64,000 bases of DNA from RYN-124 sp033851845 (GTDB taxonomy: Bacteria; Actinomycetota; Actinomycetes; Mycobacteriales; SCTD01): positions 62,001 through 126,000 of the forward strand of contig JAWWOH010000111.1 of NCBI GenBank assembly GCA_033851845.1, given 5' to 3'. Below the pieces are notes generated by a model. That model did not search any database. It had not been told where the DNA came from and saw nothing but the letters and a program-made list of their open reading frames with translations. Numbering within the stretch: position 1 is the stretch's first letter; each line of letters opens with the position of its first letter. A program made the position numbers and the translations under genes. This document shows, piece after piece, positions 17,690-26,219 of the stretch.

Positions 17690-19027
17690 TTGGACAAGCA
17701 GCAGGAGTTCGTGCTCCGGACTCTCGAGGAGCGCGACATCCGCTTCGTGCGGCTGTGGTTCACCGATGTCCTCGGCACCCTCAAGTCGGTCGCGATCGCC
17801 CCGGCCGAGCTCGAAGGTGCGTTCGCCGAAGGCATCGGGTTCGACGGCTCGGCGATCGAAGGCTTCGCGCGCGTTCACGAGTCAGACATGCTCGCGAAGC
17901 CGGACCCCGCGACCTTCCAGGTGCTGCCATGGCGGGGCGAGTCGCCCGGCACAGCCCGCATGTTCTGCGACATCACGATGCCGGACGGCACGCCCTCGTG
18001 GGCCGACCCGCGGCACGTCCTGCGCCGTGCCCTCGACAAGGCCGCGGCGGCCGGCTTCACCTTCTACACGCACCCGGAGATCGAGTTCTTCCTGCTCAAG
18101 GAGCTCCCGAAGAAGGGCGTCGCACCGGAGCCGGTTGATGCCGGCGGCTACTTCGACCTCACGCCGCACGACGTGAGCCACGACTTCCGGCGTACGACGA
18201 TCACCATGCTTGAGCGACTCGGCATCTCGGTGGAGTTCAGCCATCACGAGGTCGCCCCCGGTCAGCAGGAGATCGATCTTCGGTACGCCGATGCCCTGAC
18301 GACCGCGGACAACATCCTCACGACGCGGCACGTCATCAAGGAGGTCGCGCTGACGCAGGGTGTCTACGCGACGTTCATGCCGAAGCCGTTCGGCGACCAG
18401 CCGGGCAGCGGCATGCATACGCACCTGTCGCTGTTCGAGGGCGACCGCAACGCATTCCACGACCCGGCCGACCCGCTCTACCTGTCGAGCGTCGGCAAGC
18501 ACTTCATCGCCGGCCTGCTGAAGCACGCCGCCGAGATCACCGCGGTCACGAACCAGTGGGTCAACTCCTACAAGCGCCTGGTCGCGGGTGGCGAGGCGCC
18601 GCCGTACGTCTGCTGGGGTTCCAACAACCGCAGCGCGCTGGTACGGGTGCCGATGTACAAGCCGACGAAGGGCAACAGCACGCGCGTCGAGGTCCGCAGC
18701 CCCGACAGCGCGACCAACCCGTATCTCTGCTTCGCCGTCCTGCTCGCTGCAGGCCTGAAGGGGATCGAGGAGAAGTACCCGCTGCCGCCCGGCGCGGAGG
18801 ACGACGTCTGGCAGCTGTCGGACGGCGAGCGACGCGCGATGGGGATGACGCCGCTGCCGACCAGCCTGTCCGACGCGTGCCGCGTCATGGAGACCAGCGA
18901 GCTCGTCGCGGAGACGCTCGGCGAGCACGTCTTCGAGTTCTTCCTGCGCAACAAGCGGGCGGAGTGGCAGGCCTACCGGTCGGAGGTCACGCCGTTCGAG
19001 CTCGGCCGCTACCTGCCCGTCCTATGA
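17690..19027 (+). CDS. glnA2: Glutamine synthetase type I, GlnA2 subclass
   Basis: This 445-residue glutamine synthetase starts at TTG 17690, with GGGAGAG about nine bases before it. It has the beta-grasp N-domain (L-W-F-T-D-V-L-G), the metal and ATP motifs (GSGMHTHLSL, NRSALVRVP) and the glutamate flap region. The position homologous to the adenylylated tyrosine of GlnA1 reads D-D-V-W-Q-L-S-D, with Trp in place of Tyr, so this subclass would escape GlnE control. Its length and position beside glnE match GlnA2 of mycobacteria. A GATase gene overlaps it by four bases (ATGA). GlnA2 in Mycobacterium tuberculosis is not essential for bulk assimilation; its role here is unknown. Confidence 0.93.
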   Translation: MDKQQEFVLRTLEERDIRFVRLWFTDVLGTLKSVAIAPAELEGAFAEGIGFDGSAIEGFARVHESDMLAKPDPATFQVLPWRGESPGTARMFCDITMPDGTPSWADPRHVLRRALDKAAAAGFTFYTHPEIEFFLLKELPKKGVAPEPVDAGGYFDLTPHDVSHDFRRTTITMLERLGISVEFSHHEVAPGQQEIDLRYADALTTADNILTTRHVIKEVALTQGVYATFMPKPFGDQPGSGMHTHLSLFEGDRNAFHDPADPLYLSSVGKHFIAGLLKHAAEITAVTNQWVNSYKRLVAGGEAPPYVCWGSNNRSALVRVPMYKPTKGNSTRVEVRSPDSATNPYLCFAVLLAAGLKGIEEKYPLPPGAEDDVWQLSDGERRAMGMTPLPTSLSDACRVMETSELVAETLGEHVFEFFLRNKRAEWQAYRSEVTPFELGRYLPVL

Positions 19028-19761
19028 GCCACACCGCTCTGGTCATCACGCACACGCCCGCGGAGTCGCCGGGCACCCTCTGCGAGTGGCTGCCGGCAGC
19101 GGGTGTCGATCTGCGCGTCCTCGAGCCGTGGAACGGCGATGCACTGCCTGACGAGGTCGACGCCGACGCGCTCGTGGTGATGGGCGGCCCGCAGCAGGCG
19201 TACGACGACGGCTCGGCACCGTGGCTGCGCCAGACCAAGCAGCTGATGCGGACCGCGACGCTGGCCGGTGTGCCGGTGCTGGGCATCTGCCTCGGCGGCC
19301 AGCTGCTCGCCGAGGCGTTGGGCGGTCGCGTCGCACCCGGCGCGGAGGGGCCGGAGCTGGGCGCCCGGCTGGTGTCCAAGCGCGACGCCGCCGTTGACGA
19401 TGCGCTGTTCGCCGACATCCCGCTGTCACCGGTCGTCGTGCAGTGGCACTGGGACGCGATCGTCGAGCTGCCGGCGCAGGCGGTGCTCCTGGCCGCCAGC
19501 CCGCGCTACGCCAACCAGGCCTTCCGGGTCGGCGCGAAGGCGTACGGCCTGCAGTTCCACATCGAGACGCCTCCGGACATGGTGCGCAGCTGGTCGGACG
19601 CGGACGCGGACGGCGTGCGCGCTGCCGGCCTCGATCCGGATCAGGTCGCCGATCGCGCCGTCGAGGTGCTGCCGGAGATCGAGGAGGTCTGGCGGCCGTT
19701 CGTCGAGCGGTTCGCCGCGCTCGTACGCGGCGAGACACGGACGTATCTCCCCGTCGTCTGA
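19024..19761 (+). CDS. Class I glutamine amidotransferase-like protein
   Basis: The 245-residue protein is a free-standing GATase1 domain. It has the nucleophile C89 in G-I-C-L-G-G-Q and the His and Glu of the triad in LQFHIET (H179, E181). Stand-alone members resemble the amidotransferase half of GMP synthase and hydrolyse glutamine or gamma-glutamyl compounds. Its ATG overlaps the glnA2 stop (ATGA, 19024-19027), so the two proteins are made together. This suggests a link to glutamine or gamma-glutamyl amine metabolism, possibly hydrolysing a product of GlnA2; that is inference. An 18-base inverted repeat separates it from glnE. Confidence 0.9.
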   Translation: MSHTALVITHTPAESPGTLCEWLPAAGVDLRVLEPWNGDALPDEVDADALVVMGGPQQAYDDGSAPWLRQTKQLMRTATLAGVPVLGICLGGQLLAEALGGRVAPGAEGPELGARLVSKRDAAVDDALFADIPLSPVVVQWHWDAIVELPAQAVLLAASPRYANQAFRVGAKAYGLQFHIETPPDMVRSWSDADADGVRAAGLDPDQVADRAVEVLPEIEEVWRPFVERFAALVRGETRTYLPVV

Positions 19762-19775
19762 CTGCTTCTCAGCAG

Positions 19776-19833
19776 CATGTCCAACTGCCGCAAGAAGCTG
19801 CCGCGCGACAGAAAGTTGCGGCAGTTCGACATG
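19776..19833. repeat. 18-base inverted repeat between the GATase gene and glnE
   Basis: CATGTCCAACTGCCGCAA (19776-19793) and TTGCGGCAGTTCGACATG (19816-19833) match as inverted copies at 17 of 18 bases with a 22-base spacer. A further four pairs form outside after a two-base mismatch. It lies 14 bases after the GATase stop and 29 bases before the glnE GTG. No T-run follows. It may be a terminator, a processing site within a glnA2-glnE transcript, or an operator. Confidence 0.75.
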
Positions 19834-19862
19834 GGGCTGCACAGGTACAGGACGATGGCGGC

Positions 19863-22800
19863 GTGACGGCGGACTGGTTCGACGAGCACCCGCGTGGGAC
19901 GTCGGGTCGGACCCGGCTGATCCGGCTGGGCTTCACCGACCTCGAGGCCGCCGAGAGCTCGCTCAGCGAGCTAGGGCTCTGGACGGCAGGAGCTCCGGCC
20001 GACGAGGACGCCGCGGTCGTCGTCATGGCACTCGGTGAGACGGTGGAGCCCGATCTGGCCGTCGCCTCACTCGAACGACTCGCGGGGGCCCTGCCCGATG
20101 CAGACAAGCTGCTCCGCGCACTGCGCGAGTCGGACGGGCTTCGGCGGCGGTTGCTCGGCGTGCTCGGCGTCAGCATCGCACTCGGGGACCACCTCGCCGC
20201 GCACCCGCACGACTGGGTGGTCCTGCTCGACGACGACATCACGACCGTGCGGCCGAGCCGGCTCGGGCTGCAGTGGCAGCTGCTTGACGCGGTCGGCGCC
20301 GGCCACACGCCACCTACGGGCACCGTTGGGTCCGCCGCACGGGGCACCGGCCCGGAGGTGGTCGGCGCGCTGCGCGCGGCGTACCGGCGGTGCCTGCTCG
20401 CGCTGGCCGCGCGCGACCTTTCCGGCGAGGTCGCCGTCGAGGACGTCGCCGGGGAGCTCGCCGACCTCGCCGGGGCAGCGCTGACCGCAGGGCTGGCCGT
20501 TGCGCTGGCCGGCCTGCCTGCCGAGCCGCCGGGTTGCCGGCTCGCGGTCATCGGCATGGGGAAGACCGGCGGGCGCGAGCTCAACTACGTCAGCGACGTC
20601 GATGTCGTGTTCGTCGCGGAGCCGATCGAGGGCGGGTCCGACGATGACGCCTTGCGCACCGCGACGACGCTGGCCGCCTCGATGATGCGGGTGTGCGCCG
20701 ACGTCGCATGGCCGGTGGACGCGGCACTGCGGCCGGAGGGCAAGGCCGGCCCCCTGGTGCGCACCCTCGCCAGCCACGAGGCCTACTACCGACGCTGGGC
20801 CGGCACGTGGGAGTTCCAGGCACTGCTCAAGGCGCGACCGATCGCGGGCGACCTCGAGCTGGGTGCTGCCTATGTCGACGCACTCGCGCCGCTGGTGTGG
20901 GCGGTGGGCGAGCGGCCCAACTTCGTCGAGGACGTGCAGTCGATGCGGCGACGCGTGGAGTCGACCCTGCGCGCAGACGTCGGCGATGCGGTCGCGAGCC
21001 GCGAGGTGAAGCTCGGGCCCGGGGGCTTGCGCGACGTGGAGTTCGCCGTGCAGCTGCTGCAGCTGGTGCACGGTCGGGCCGACGCGAGCGTGCGCAGCGG
21101 AACGACGCTCGTGGCCCTCGAGCAGCTCGCCGCCGGTGGGTACGTCGGCCGCGAGGACGCCCGGCACCTCGCCGAGGCCTACCGCTGGCTGCGGTCCGTC
21201 GAGCACCGGCTGCAGCTGCACCGGCTGCGCCGTACCCATCTGCTGCCGGCAGCGGGTGACGAACCCGGACTGCGCCGGGTGGCCAGGGCGATGGGTTACC
21301 GCGGCGACGCGGTTGCGCTGTTCTCGCGCGAGCGGGCCGGCTACACGCGCGAGGTACGCCGGCTGCACGAGAAGCTCTTCTACCGACCGCTTCTGTCCGC
21401 GGTCGCACGGCTCCCGGCTGCCGAAGCGCGGCTCACCCCCGAAGCCGCCGGCGCACGGCTGCAGGCACTCGGGTTCGCGCAGCCCGTCGTCGCGCTGCGG
21501 CACCTGGAGGCGCTCACCGAGGGCGTGTCGCGGCGGGCGTCGATCCAGCAGACGCTGCTGCCGGCGATGCTCGGCTGGTTCGCCGACGCGGCGGACCCGG
21601 ATGCCGGGCTGCTGTCGTTCCGGCAGGTGTCGGACGCCCTCGGGTCGACCCCCTGGTACCTGCGGCTGCTCCGCGACGAAGGTACGGCGGCGGAGCGGCT
21701 GGCCCGGCTGCTCGCCTCTTCGCGTTACGTCGCCGACCTGCTCGGTCGCGCACCTGACGCCGTGCGGATGCTGGCCGACGACGAGGCCCTCGTGCCGCGG
21801 GACCGGGCCGCGCTGCACAGCGCCTTCACGTCCGTGGCCAGCCGGCGGGACGACTGGGAGGCGTCGGTCACGGCTGTTCGCGGGCTGCGTCGTCAGGAGC
21901 TGCTCCGCGTGGCGTGCGCCGACCTGCTCGGTCTGCTCGACGTCGGGGGGGTGGGACGGGCGCTCTCCGACGTCGCGGGCGCCACCGTCGCAGCGGCACT
22001 CGAGGTCGCCAGCCGCAAGGTCGAGGCCGAGCGTCGCGGTCCGCTGCCGATGCGCCTCGCGGTCGTCGCGATGGGCCGACTGGGCGGCGACGAGCAGGGC
22101 TACGGCTCCGACGCGGATGTGCTGTTCGTGCACGAGCCGATCGACGGCGCCGCGGACGCCGAGGCGGCCGCGGCCGCACACGACGTCGCCAACGAGCTGC
22201 GTCGCCTGCTCGCGCTGCCCGCACCGGACCCGCCGCTCGTCGTCGACGCAGATCTGCGGCCCGAGGGGCGGCAGGGACCACTCACGCGCAGCGCCGCGTC
22301 GTACGCCGCCTACTACCGCCGGTGGTCCGCGCTCTGGGAAGCGCAGGCACTTCTCCGCGCCGCCCACCTGGCGGGCGACAGCGACATCTCCGCGAGCTTC
22401 CTGGCTGACATCAACGAGGTCCGGTGGCCAACGGGGGGACTGACCGACGAACAGGTCATCGAGATCCGGCGGATCAAGGCGCGCGTCGAGAACGAGCGGA
22501 TGCCCAAGAACGTCGACACCGGGCTGGCCCTGAAGATGGGCAAGGGCGGCATCGCCGACGTTGAGTGGACGGTCCAGCTGCTGCAGCTCCGGCATGCGCA
22601 CGACGTCGAAGGTCTCCGTACGACGTCGACGCTGGCGGCGTTGACCGCAGCGGTCGACGCAGGTCTCGTCGACTCCGCGGACGGCGAGGTGCTGGCGACG
22701 GCATGGACCCTGGCCGTACGGGTCCGCAACGCGCTGATGCTGGTCCGCGGCCGCCCGGCTGCGGCGCTGCCGTCGAGCGGCCGAGAGCTCGCCGGCGTCG

Positions 22801-22907
22801 CTCGCGCGCTCGGATACCCTGCCGGGGCGTCGGGCACGTTCCTCGACGACTACCGGCGCGCGACGCGCAGATCCCGCGCCGTCGTGGAGAGGGTGTTCTA
22901 TCAATGA
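19863..22907 (+). CDS. glnE: Bifunctional glutamine synthetase adenylyltransferase/adenylyl-removase GlnE
   Basis: GlnE adds and removes AMP on the regulatory tyrosine of GlnA1. The 1014-residue protein has the duplicated nucleotidyltransferase design: removase-side motif GMGKTGGRELNYVSDVD at about 231-247 and adenylyltransferase-side AMGRLGGDEQGYGSDAD at about 735-751. Each ends in the metal-binding Asp-x-Asp. Both halves also contain the P-E-G-K/R-x-G-P-L segment. Start GTG 19863 is chosen because the frame before it is unlike protein and crosses the upstream inverted repeat; the ribosome binding site is weak. The target Tyr is visible in GlnA1 (30.7-32.1 kb) and absent from GlnA2. Confidence 0.96.
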   Translation: MTADWFDEHPRGTSGRTRLIRLGFTDLEAAESSLSELGLWTAGAPADEDAAVVVMALGETVEPDLAVASLERLAGALPDADKLLRALRESDGLRRRLLGVLGVSIALGDHLAAHPHDWVVLLDDDITTVRPSRLGLQWQLLDAVGAGHTPPTGTVGSAARGTGPEVVGALRAAYRRCLLALAARDLSGEVAVEDVAGELADLAGAALTAGLAVALAGLPAEPPGCRLAVIGMGKTGGRELNYVSDVDVVFVAEPIEGGSDDDALRTATTLAASMMRVCADVAWPVDAALRPEGKAGPLVRTLASHEAYYRRWAGTWEFQALLKARPIAGDLELGAAYVDALAPLVWAVGERPNFVEDVQSMRRRVESTLRADVGDAVASREVKLGPGGLRDVEFAVQLLQLVHGRADASVRSGTTLVALEQLAAGGYVGREDARHLAEAYRWLRSVEHRLQLHRLRRTHLLPAAGDEPGLRRVARAMGYRGDAVALFSRERAGYTREVRRLHEKLFYRPLLSAVARLPAAEARLTPEAAGARLQALGFAQPVVALRHLEALTEGVSRRASIQQTLLPAMLGWFADAADPDAGLLSFRQVSDALGSTPWYLRLLRDEGTAAERLARLLASSRYVADLLGRAPDAVRMLADDEALVPRDRAALHSAFTSVASRRDDWEASVTAVRGLRRQELLRVACADLLGLLDVGGVGRALSDVAGATVAAALEVASRKVEAERRGPLPMRLAVVAMGRLGGDEQGYGSDADVLFVHEPIDGAADAEAAAAAHDVANELRRLLALPAPDPPLVVDADLRPEGRQGPLTRSAASYAAYYRRWSALWEAQALLRAAHLAGDSDISASFLADINEVRWPTGGLTDEQVIEIRRIKARVENERMPKNVDTGLALKMGKGGIADVEWTVQLLQLRHAHDVEGLRTTSTLAALTAAVDAGLVDSADGEVLATAWTLAVRVRNALMLVRGRPAAALPSSGRELAGVARALGYPAGASGTFLDDYRRATRRSRAVVERVFYQ

Positions 22908-23854
22908 GCGTGCGCACGGTGACCGTCGCCGACACGAGGTTCCTGCTTCGTGAGGACGGCAGCGGGCCCGGCACGCCCGTGCTGCTGCTGCATGGTGTGC
23001 CGGAGACCTCGTCGGTATGGCGTGACGTCGCCCCCGCGCTCGCCACCGGCCGCCGGGTCCTCGCGCCCGACCTGCCGGGACTCGGTGGTTCGTCGTACGC
23101 CGGTCCATTCGACGTGCCGTCGTTGGTCACCCAGCTCGCCGCTCTGATCGAGTCGGAGGCTGCCGGCGCCGTCGACGTCGTGGGACACGACTGGGGCGGC
23201 GTGCTCGCCCTCGCGCTCGCAGGTCAGCGACCTGAGCTCGTCCGCCGCCTCTGCGTCGCCAACGCGCCCTTCCGGCACCTGCCGCTGCACCGGATGCTGC
23301 ACGTCCCGCTGTTCGCGCTGCCGGCAGTGCCGGAGCTGATCTTCCGGCTCGGTGGCCGACGCGTCGTCGACACGATGCTGGCGCTGGCGTGGAAGGCGGC
23401 CCGGCCGCTCGACGAGGAACGGCGGGCCGAGTACGAGGCGGCGTACACAGACCCGGAGAAGGTTGCCGCGATGCTCGGCTACTACCGGGGGGTGGCCCGC
23501 CCGCGGGTCAAGGCACTTCTGACGCGTACACCGCTCGACGGCTCACCGCGCGTGAAGGTCGAGAAGAGCCTCGTGCTGTGGGGTGCACTCGATCCGGTGC
23601 TTCCGATCGGCACCGGGGAAAGCGTCGTACGCGACCTCGGAGCCGACTGTGTCATGGTCACGGTTCCGGGGGCCGGCCACTTCGTGATCGAGGAGGCGAC
23701 GGCCGTCGTGACCGACGTGCTGCTGGACTTCTTGCGCGACGACGGTGCAGCGACCGCGAAGAAGGCGACCGCGAAGAAGGCGACCGCGAAGAAGGCGCCG
23801 GTCAACAAGGCCACGAGTGCACCGGAGGACGCGTCGTCGCCCGGTTCTCGCTGA
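22904..23854 (+). CDS. Alpha/beta hydrolase (haloalkane dehalogenase/epoxide hydrolase-like) with Lys/Ala repeat tail
   Basis: The 316-residue protein has the alpha/beta-hydrolase fold: LLLHGVPETS oxyanion loop (about 27-36), nucleophile D96 in VVGHDWGG and a catalytic His in GAGHFVIEE (about 261). An Asp nucleophile points to epoxide or haloalkane hydrolysis rather than an esterase. The C-terminal 30 residues contain three A-T-A-K-K repeats and end in a Ser/Pro-rich stretch, a tail unusual for the enzyme and resembling the basic tails of actinobacterial histone-like proteins. Its ATG overlaps the glnE stop. Mycobacterium tuberculosis has an epoxide hydrolase-like ephD in the same neighbourhood, but orthology cannot be judged here. 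Confidence 0.85.
   Translation: MSVRTVTVADTRFLLREDGSGPGTPVLLLHGVPETSSVWRDVAPALATGRRVLAPDLPGLGGSSYAGPFDVPSLVTQLAALIESEAAGAVDVVGHDWGGVLALALAGQRPELVRRLCVANAPFRHLPLHRMLHVPLFALPAVPELIFRLGGRRVVDTMLALAWKAARPLDEERRAEYEAAYTDPEKVAAMLGYYRGVARPRVKALLTRTPLDGSPRVKVEKSLVLWGALDPVLPIGTGESVVRDLGADCVMVTVPGAGHFVIEEATAVVTDVLLDFLRDDGAATAKKATAKKATAKKAPVNKATSAPEDASSPGSR
23750..23794 (+). repeat. Three tandem 15-base repeats encoding the A-T-A-K-K tail
   Basis: GCGACCGCGAAGAAG occurs three times without mismatch at 23750-23764, 23765-23779 and 23780-23794. A degenerate fourth copy follows. The unit length is a multiple of three, so copy-number change would lengthen or shorten the basic tail of the alpha/beta hydrolase without a frameshift. 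Confidence 0.9.
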
Positions 23855-25338
23855 GTCGCCTCGAATGGCGGGCCGGCGCCATCGCCGCGGCCCTCGGCCT
23901 CCTTCACCTCCTCCTGCTGCCGCGCAGCGGCACCGACCTCGCGGCCCAGCAGGCCCGGGCGAGCTTCGCCCGCGCGCATCCGCTGACGCCCGTCGACCTG
24001 TCCTGGTACGCCGGCATGCACCCGTTCGGCTACAGCGTCATCTCGCCGTACGTCATGGCCGTCCTCGGCGTCGGCATCACCGGGCTGTTCGCCGCTGTGG
24101 CCGGCGCGGTCCTGCTGGCCCGCCTGCTTCGCCAGACGCCGCACCCGGCAGCCGGCGCCTACTCCGGTGCTGTGTTCTGCGTCGCCGACGTGGTCAGCGG
24201 CCGGACGACGTTCGCCCTCGGTGCGGTGTTCGCGCTGGCCTCGCTCATCGTCCTGCCGCGTCGGCTACCGGCCGCCGTGCTCGCGGTGCTGACGGCTCTG
24301 ACGAGTCCGGTCGCCGCTGCCTTCGTCGGGCTGGCCGCCGCCGTGCTGGTCCTCCGGCGCAAGCCGGGGGGCTGGCCCATCGGCCTGGGCTCCTCGGTGC
24401 CGGTGGCGGCCCTCGGCTGGCTGTTCCCCTCCGGCGGCATCCAGCCCTACGAGTACGCATCTGCGCCGTACGCCGTCGTCGCCGGGCTGCTGCTCGCCCT
24501 GCTCACCCACTCGTGGTCCATCCGGGTCGGCGCCCTGATGTATGCCCTGGCGTCGTCGTTCCTGCTGCTGTCGCCGGATCCGTTCGGCAGCAACATCCTG
24601 CGCCTGGGTCTGCTGCTCGCGGCGCCGCTGGTGCTGGCGACCGCGACGGAGCACTGGCGCATCGTCGTGCCCATCGTGGTGCTGATGGCGTACTGGCAGC
24701 TGCAGCCGCCGTACGCCGACATCCGGGCCAGACCGGCGCCGTCGTTTGCGAGCGTCACCCGCGAGCTCGTCGCGCTCGACGCCAGGCGCACGGAGGTGGT
24801 GCCCTTGCGTGACCACGGGGAGGCGACCCACATCGCCCCCATCGTGCCGCTGGCCCGCGGCTGGTCGCGGCAGGTCGACACCGGCCGCAACCTGCTGTTC
24901 TACCGAGGCGCTCTCTCCGCCGACGAGTTCCGGCAGTGGCTCATCGACAATGCCGTCGACACCGTCGCGCTCGCGCCGGGCGCCAAGGCCGATCGGGCCG
25001 GCCGCGGGGAGCGGGCGCTGCTCCTCGTCGGCAGGGTGAAGGACCTCGAGCGCGTGTGGTCCGACGACCACTGGGTGGTCTGGCGGTTCACCGCGAAAGA
25101 GCGCAAGCGGATCGCGGCCAGCCCCGTCGAGGTCATCGACACCGACCGGACGACGATCTCCTTGACGTCACCGAAAGCGGCGTACGTCGACTTGGTGGTC
25201 CGGTGGTCGCGCTGGCTGTCGGTCGAGGGGCCGGCCTGTCTCGAGAAGCACGGGTCGTGGACCCGGATCCGGTTCTCCCGCGGCGGATCGGCCACGGTCA
25301 GCAGCAAGCTTGCTTTCCGCCCCCACGGGCACTGCTGA
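23851..25338 (+). CDS. Polytopic membrane protein of unknown function
   Basis: About 495 residues. No ATG, GTG or TTG lies in frame near the beginning. The only start that fits is CTG 23851, overlapping the TGA of the previous gene as CTGA; the next candidate, GTG 23578, would lie deep inside that gene. Roughly nine to ten hydrophobic helices occupy about 8-290. After them comes a soluble, probably extracellular C-terminal domain (about 300-495) with W-V-V-W-R-F and an L-x-Y-R-G-A-L-S segment. The overall plan, N-terminal helices then a soluble tail, recalls GT-C-type glycosyltransferases or YfhO-like proteins, but no catalytic DxD-type loop is certain. Function unassigned. Confidence 0.75.
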   Translation: MSRLEWRAGAIAAALGLLHLLLLPRSGTDLAAQQARASFARAHPLTPVDLSWYAGMHPFGYSVISPYVMAVLGVGITGLFAAVAGAVLLARLLRQTPHPAAGAYSGAVFCVADVVSGRTTFALGAVFALASLIVLPRRLPAAVLAVLTALTSPVAAAFVGLAAAVLVLRRKPGGWPIGLGSSVPVAALGWLFPSGGIQPYEYASAPYAVVAGLLLALLTHSWSIRVGALMYALASSFLLLSPDPFGSNILRLGLLLAAPLVLATATEHWRIVVPIVVLMAYWQLQPPYADIRARPAPSFASVTRELVALDARRTEVVPLRDHGEATHIAPIVPLARGWSRQVDTGRNLLFYRGALSADEFRQWLIDNAVDTVALAPGAKADRAGRGERALLLVGRVKDLERVWSDDHWVVWRFTAKERKRIAASPVEVIDTDRTTISLTSPKAAYVDLVVRWSRWLSVEGPACLEKHGSWTRIRFSRGGSATVSSKLAFRPHGHC

Positions 25339-25396
25339 GCAGTCGTGGTTGCATAGCCGGACGAAGGTACGTAACCCAGACTGCAGAGGCGCCCCC

Positions 25397-25828
25397 ATGC
25401 GCGTGCTCGTGTGTGACGACGACGTCGACGTCGGCGGTTTCCTGGTGACCCTGTTCGACCTCGAGGGGTGGACCTGCGAGCTCGTGACGTCGGGGGAGCA
25501 GTGCCTCGAGCACCTCCAGAAGGCCGACCGTCCGGACGTCCTCGTGCTCGACCAGGTGATGCCCGGGCTGACGGGCATCGCCGTCGCCGAACGGCTCCGC
25601 TCCGCCGACTTCGTGGAGCCGATCATCCTGTGCTCGGGGCACCTCGGCCCGGAGCTCAACGACGACGTCGAGCGCCTCGCCCTGGTTCCGGTCAACAAGA
25701 TCGACCTGCAGGCGCTCGTGCGGATCATCCGCGCGGCGGTCGCCAATCCGCCGGTGGTGCAGGTGAACAAGAAGCCGGCGAAGCGGCCGGCGCGCAAGCC
25801 TTCGCCTCGGCAACCGAGCGCGCGTTAG
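25397..25828 (+). CDS. Single-domain response regulator with basic C-terminal tail
   Basis: The 143-residue protein is a CheY-like receiver: acidic pocket D7-D9, phospho-acceptor D52 in LVLDQVMPG, switch S80 in ILCSGH and conserved K101. No output domain follows; instead residues about 120-143 are Lys/Arg/Pro-rich (K-K-P-A-K-R-P-A-R-K-P). The tail could bind nucleic acid or a membrane. No sensor kinase is adjacent; the nearest is the NarL-type kinase at 15.5-16.8 kb, an unlikely partner because that type normally works with DNA-binding regulators. Confidence 0.88.
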   Translation: MRVLVCDDDVDVGGFLVTLFDLEGWTCELVTSGEQCLEHLQKADRPDVLVLDQVMPGLTGIAVAERLRSADFVEPIILCSGHLGPELNDDVERLALVPVNKIDLQALVRIIRAAVANPPVVQVNKKPAKRPARKPSPRQPSAR

Positions 25829-25900
25829 GCCGAACGGCCCTGGCAAGTTGCTCCGGATGGCGGCTCCAGCCCGCACGTACTGACCGTCATCGTTGGGCAC

Positions 25901-26110
25901 ATGACCCCTATGACGATCGATCTCACGGATCAGCCCCGGCTGACGCCGTACGAGGACAGCCTGCTGCGCCGGCTGTACTTCTTCGAGACGTCTGGCGCGA
26001 CCCTGGCGCCGCCACTGCGGGTGCTCAAGGCGGAGCTCCGGGCACGGGATCAGCGCAGCACCGTGCGCGACCCGCAGGCCGATCTGACCAGGGTCCCCAT
26101 CTACGCGTGA
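25901..26110 (+). CDS. Small hypothetical protein
   Basis: A 69-residue frame beginning MTPMTIDLTDQPRLTPYED; the second ATG (25910) is also possible. It has protein-like composition, with a central helix (E-D-S-L-L-R-R-L-Y-F-F-E-T) and a second helix rich in Leu, Arg and Glu. It ends just before a strong terminator hairpin, which supports it as a real transcribed gene. No family recognized. Confidence 0.55.
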   Translation: MTPMTIDLTDQPRLTPYEDSLLRRLYFFETSGATLAPPLRVLKAELRARDQRSTVRDPQADLTRVPIYA

Positions 26111-26147
26111 GCGACCGGACCGCCGTGCGCGCGTCCTGACAAGTAAC

Positions 26148-26182
26148 CAGCCCCGGTACTGCCCCTCGCAGTACCGGGGCTG
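26148..26182 (+). terminator. Strong hairpin terminator
   Basis: A perfect 14-base stem, CAGCCCCGGTACTG (26148-26161) with CAGTACCGGGGCTG (26169-26182), encloses a 7-base loop and lies 38 bases after the stop of the small hypothetical gene. There is no T-run, which is usual in high-GC actinobacteria. It can work in both directions and would also end minus-strand transcription from 26.5 kb. Confidence 0.85.
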
Positions 26183-26219
26183 TGTCCATGTCGGAGCACT
26201 CGGCAGGTAGCCCGCCCCG

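Noticed and set aside
20067..23108. Very long open frame (over 1000 codons) on the minus strand opposite glnE
   Set aside because: It is Arg/Gln/His-rich without any domain and exactly antisense to the well-supported glnE. Long antisense frames are common at this GC content.
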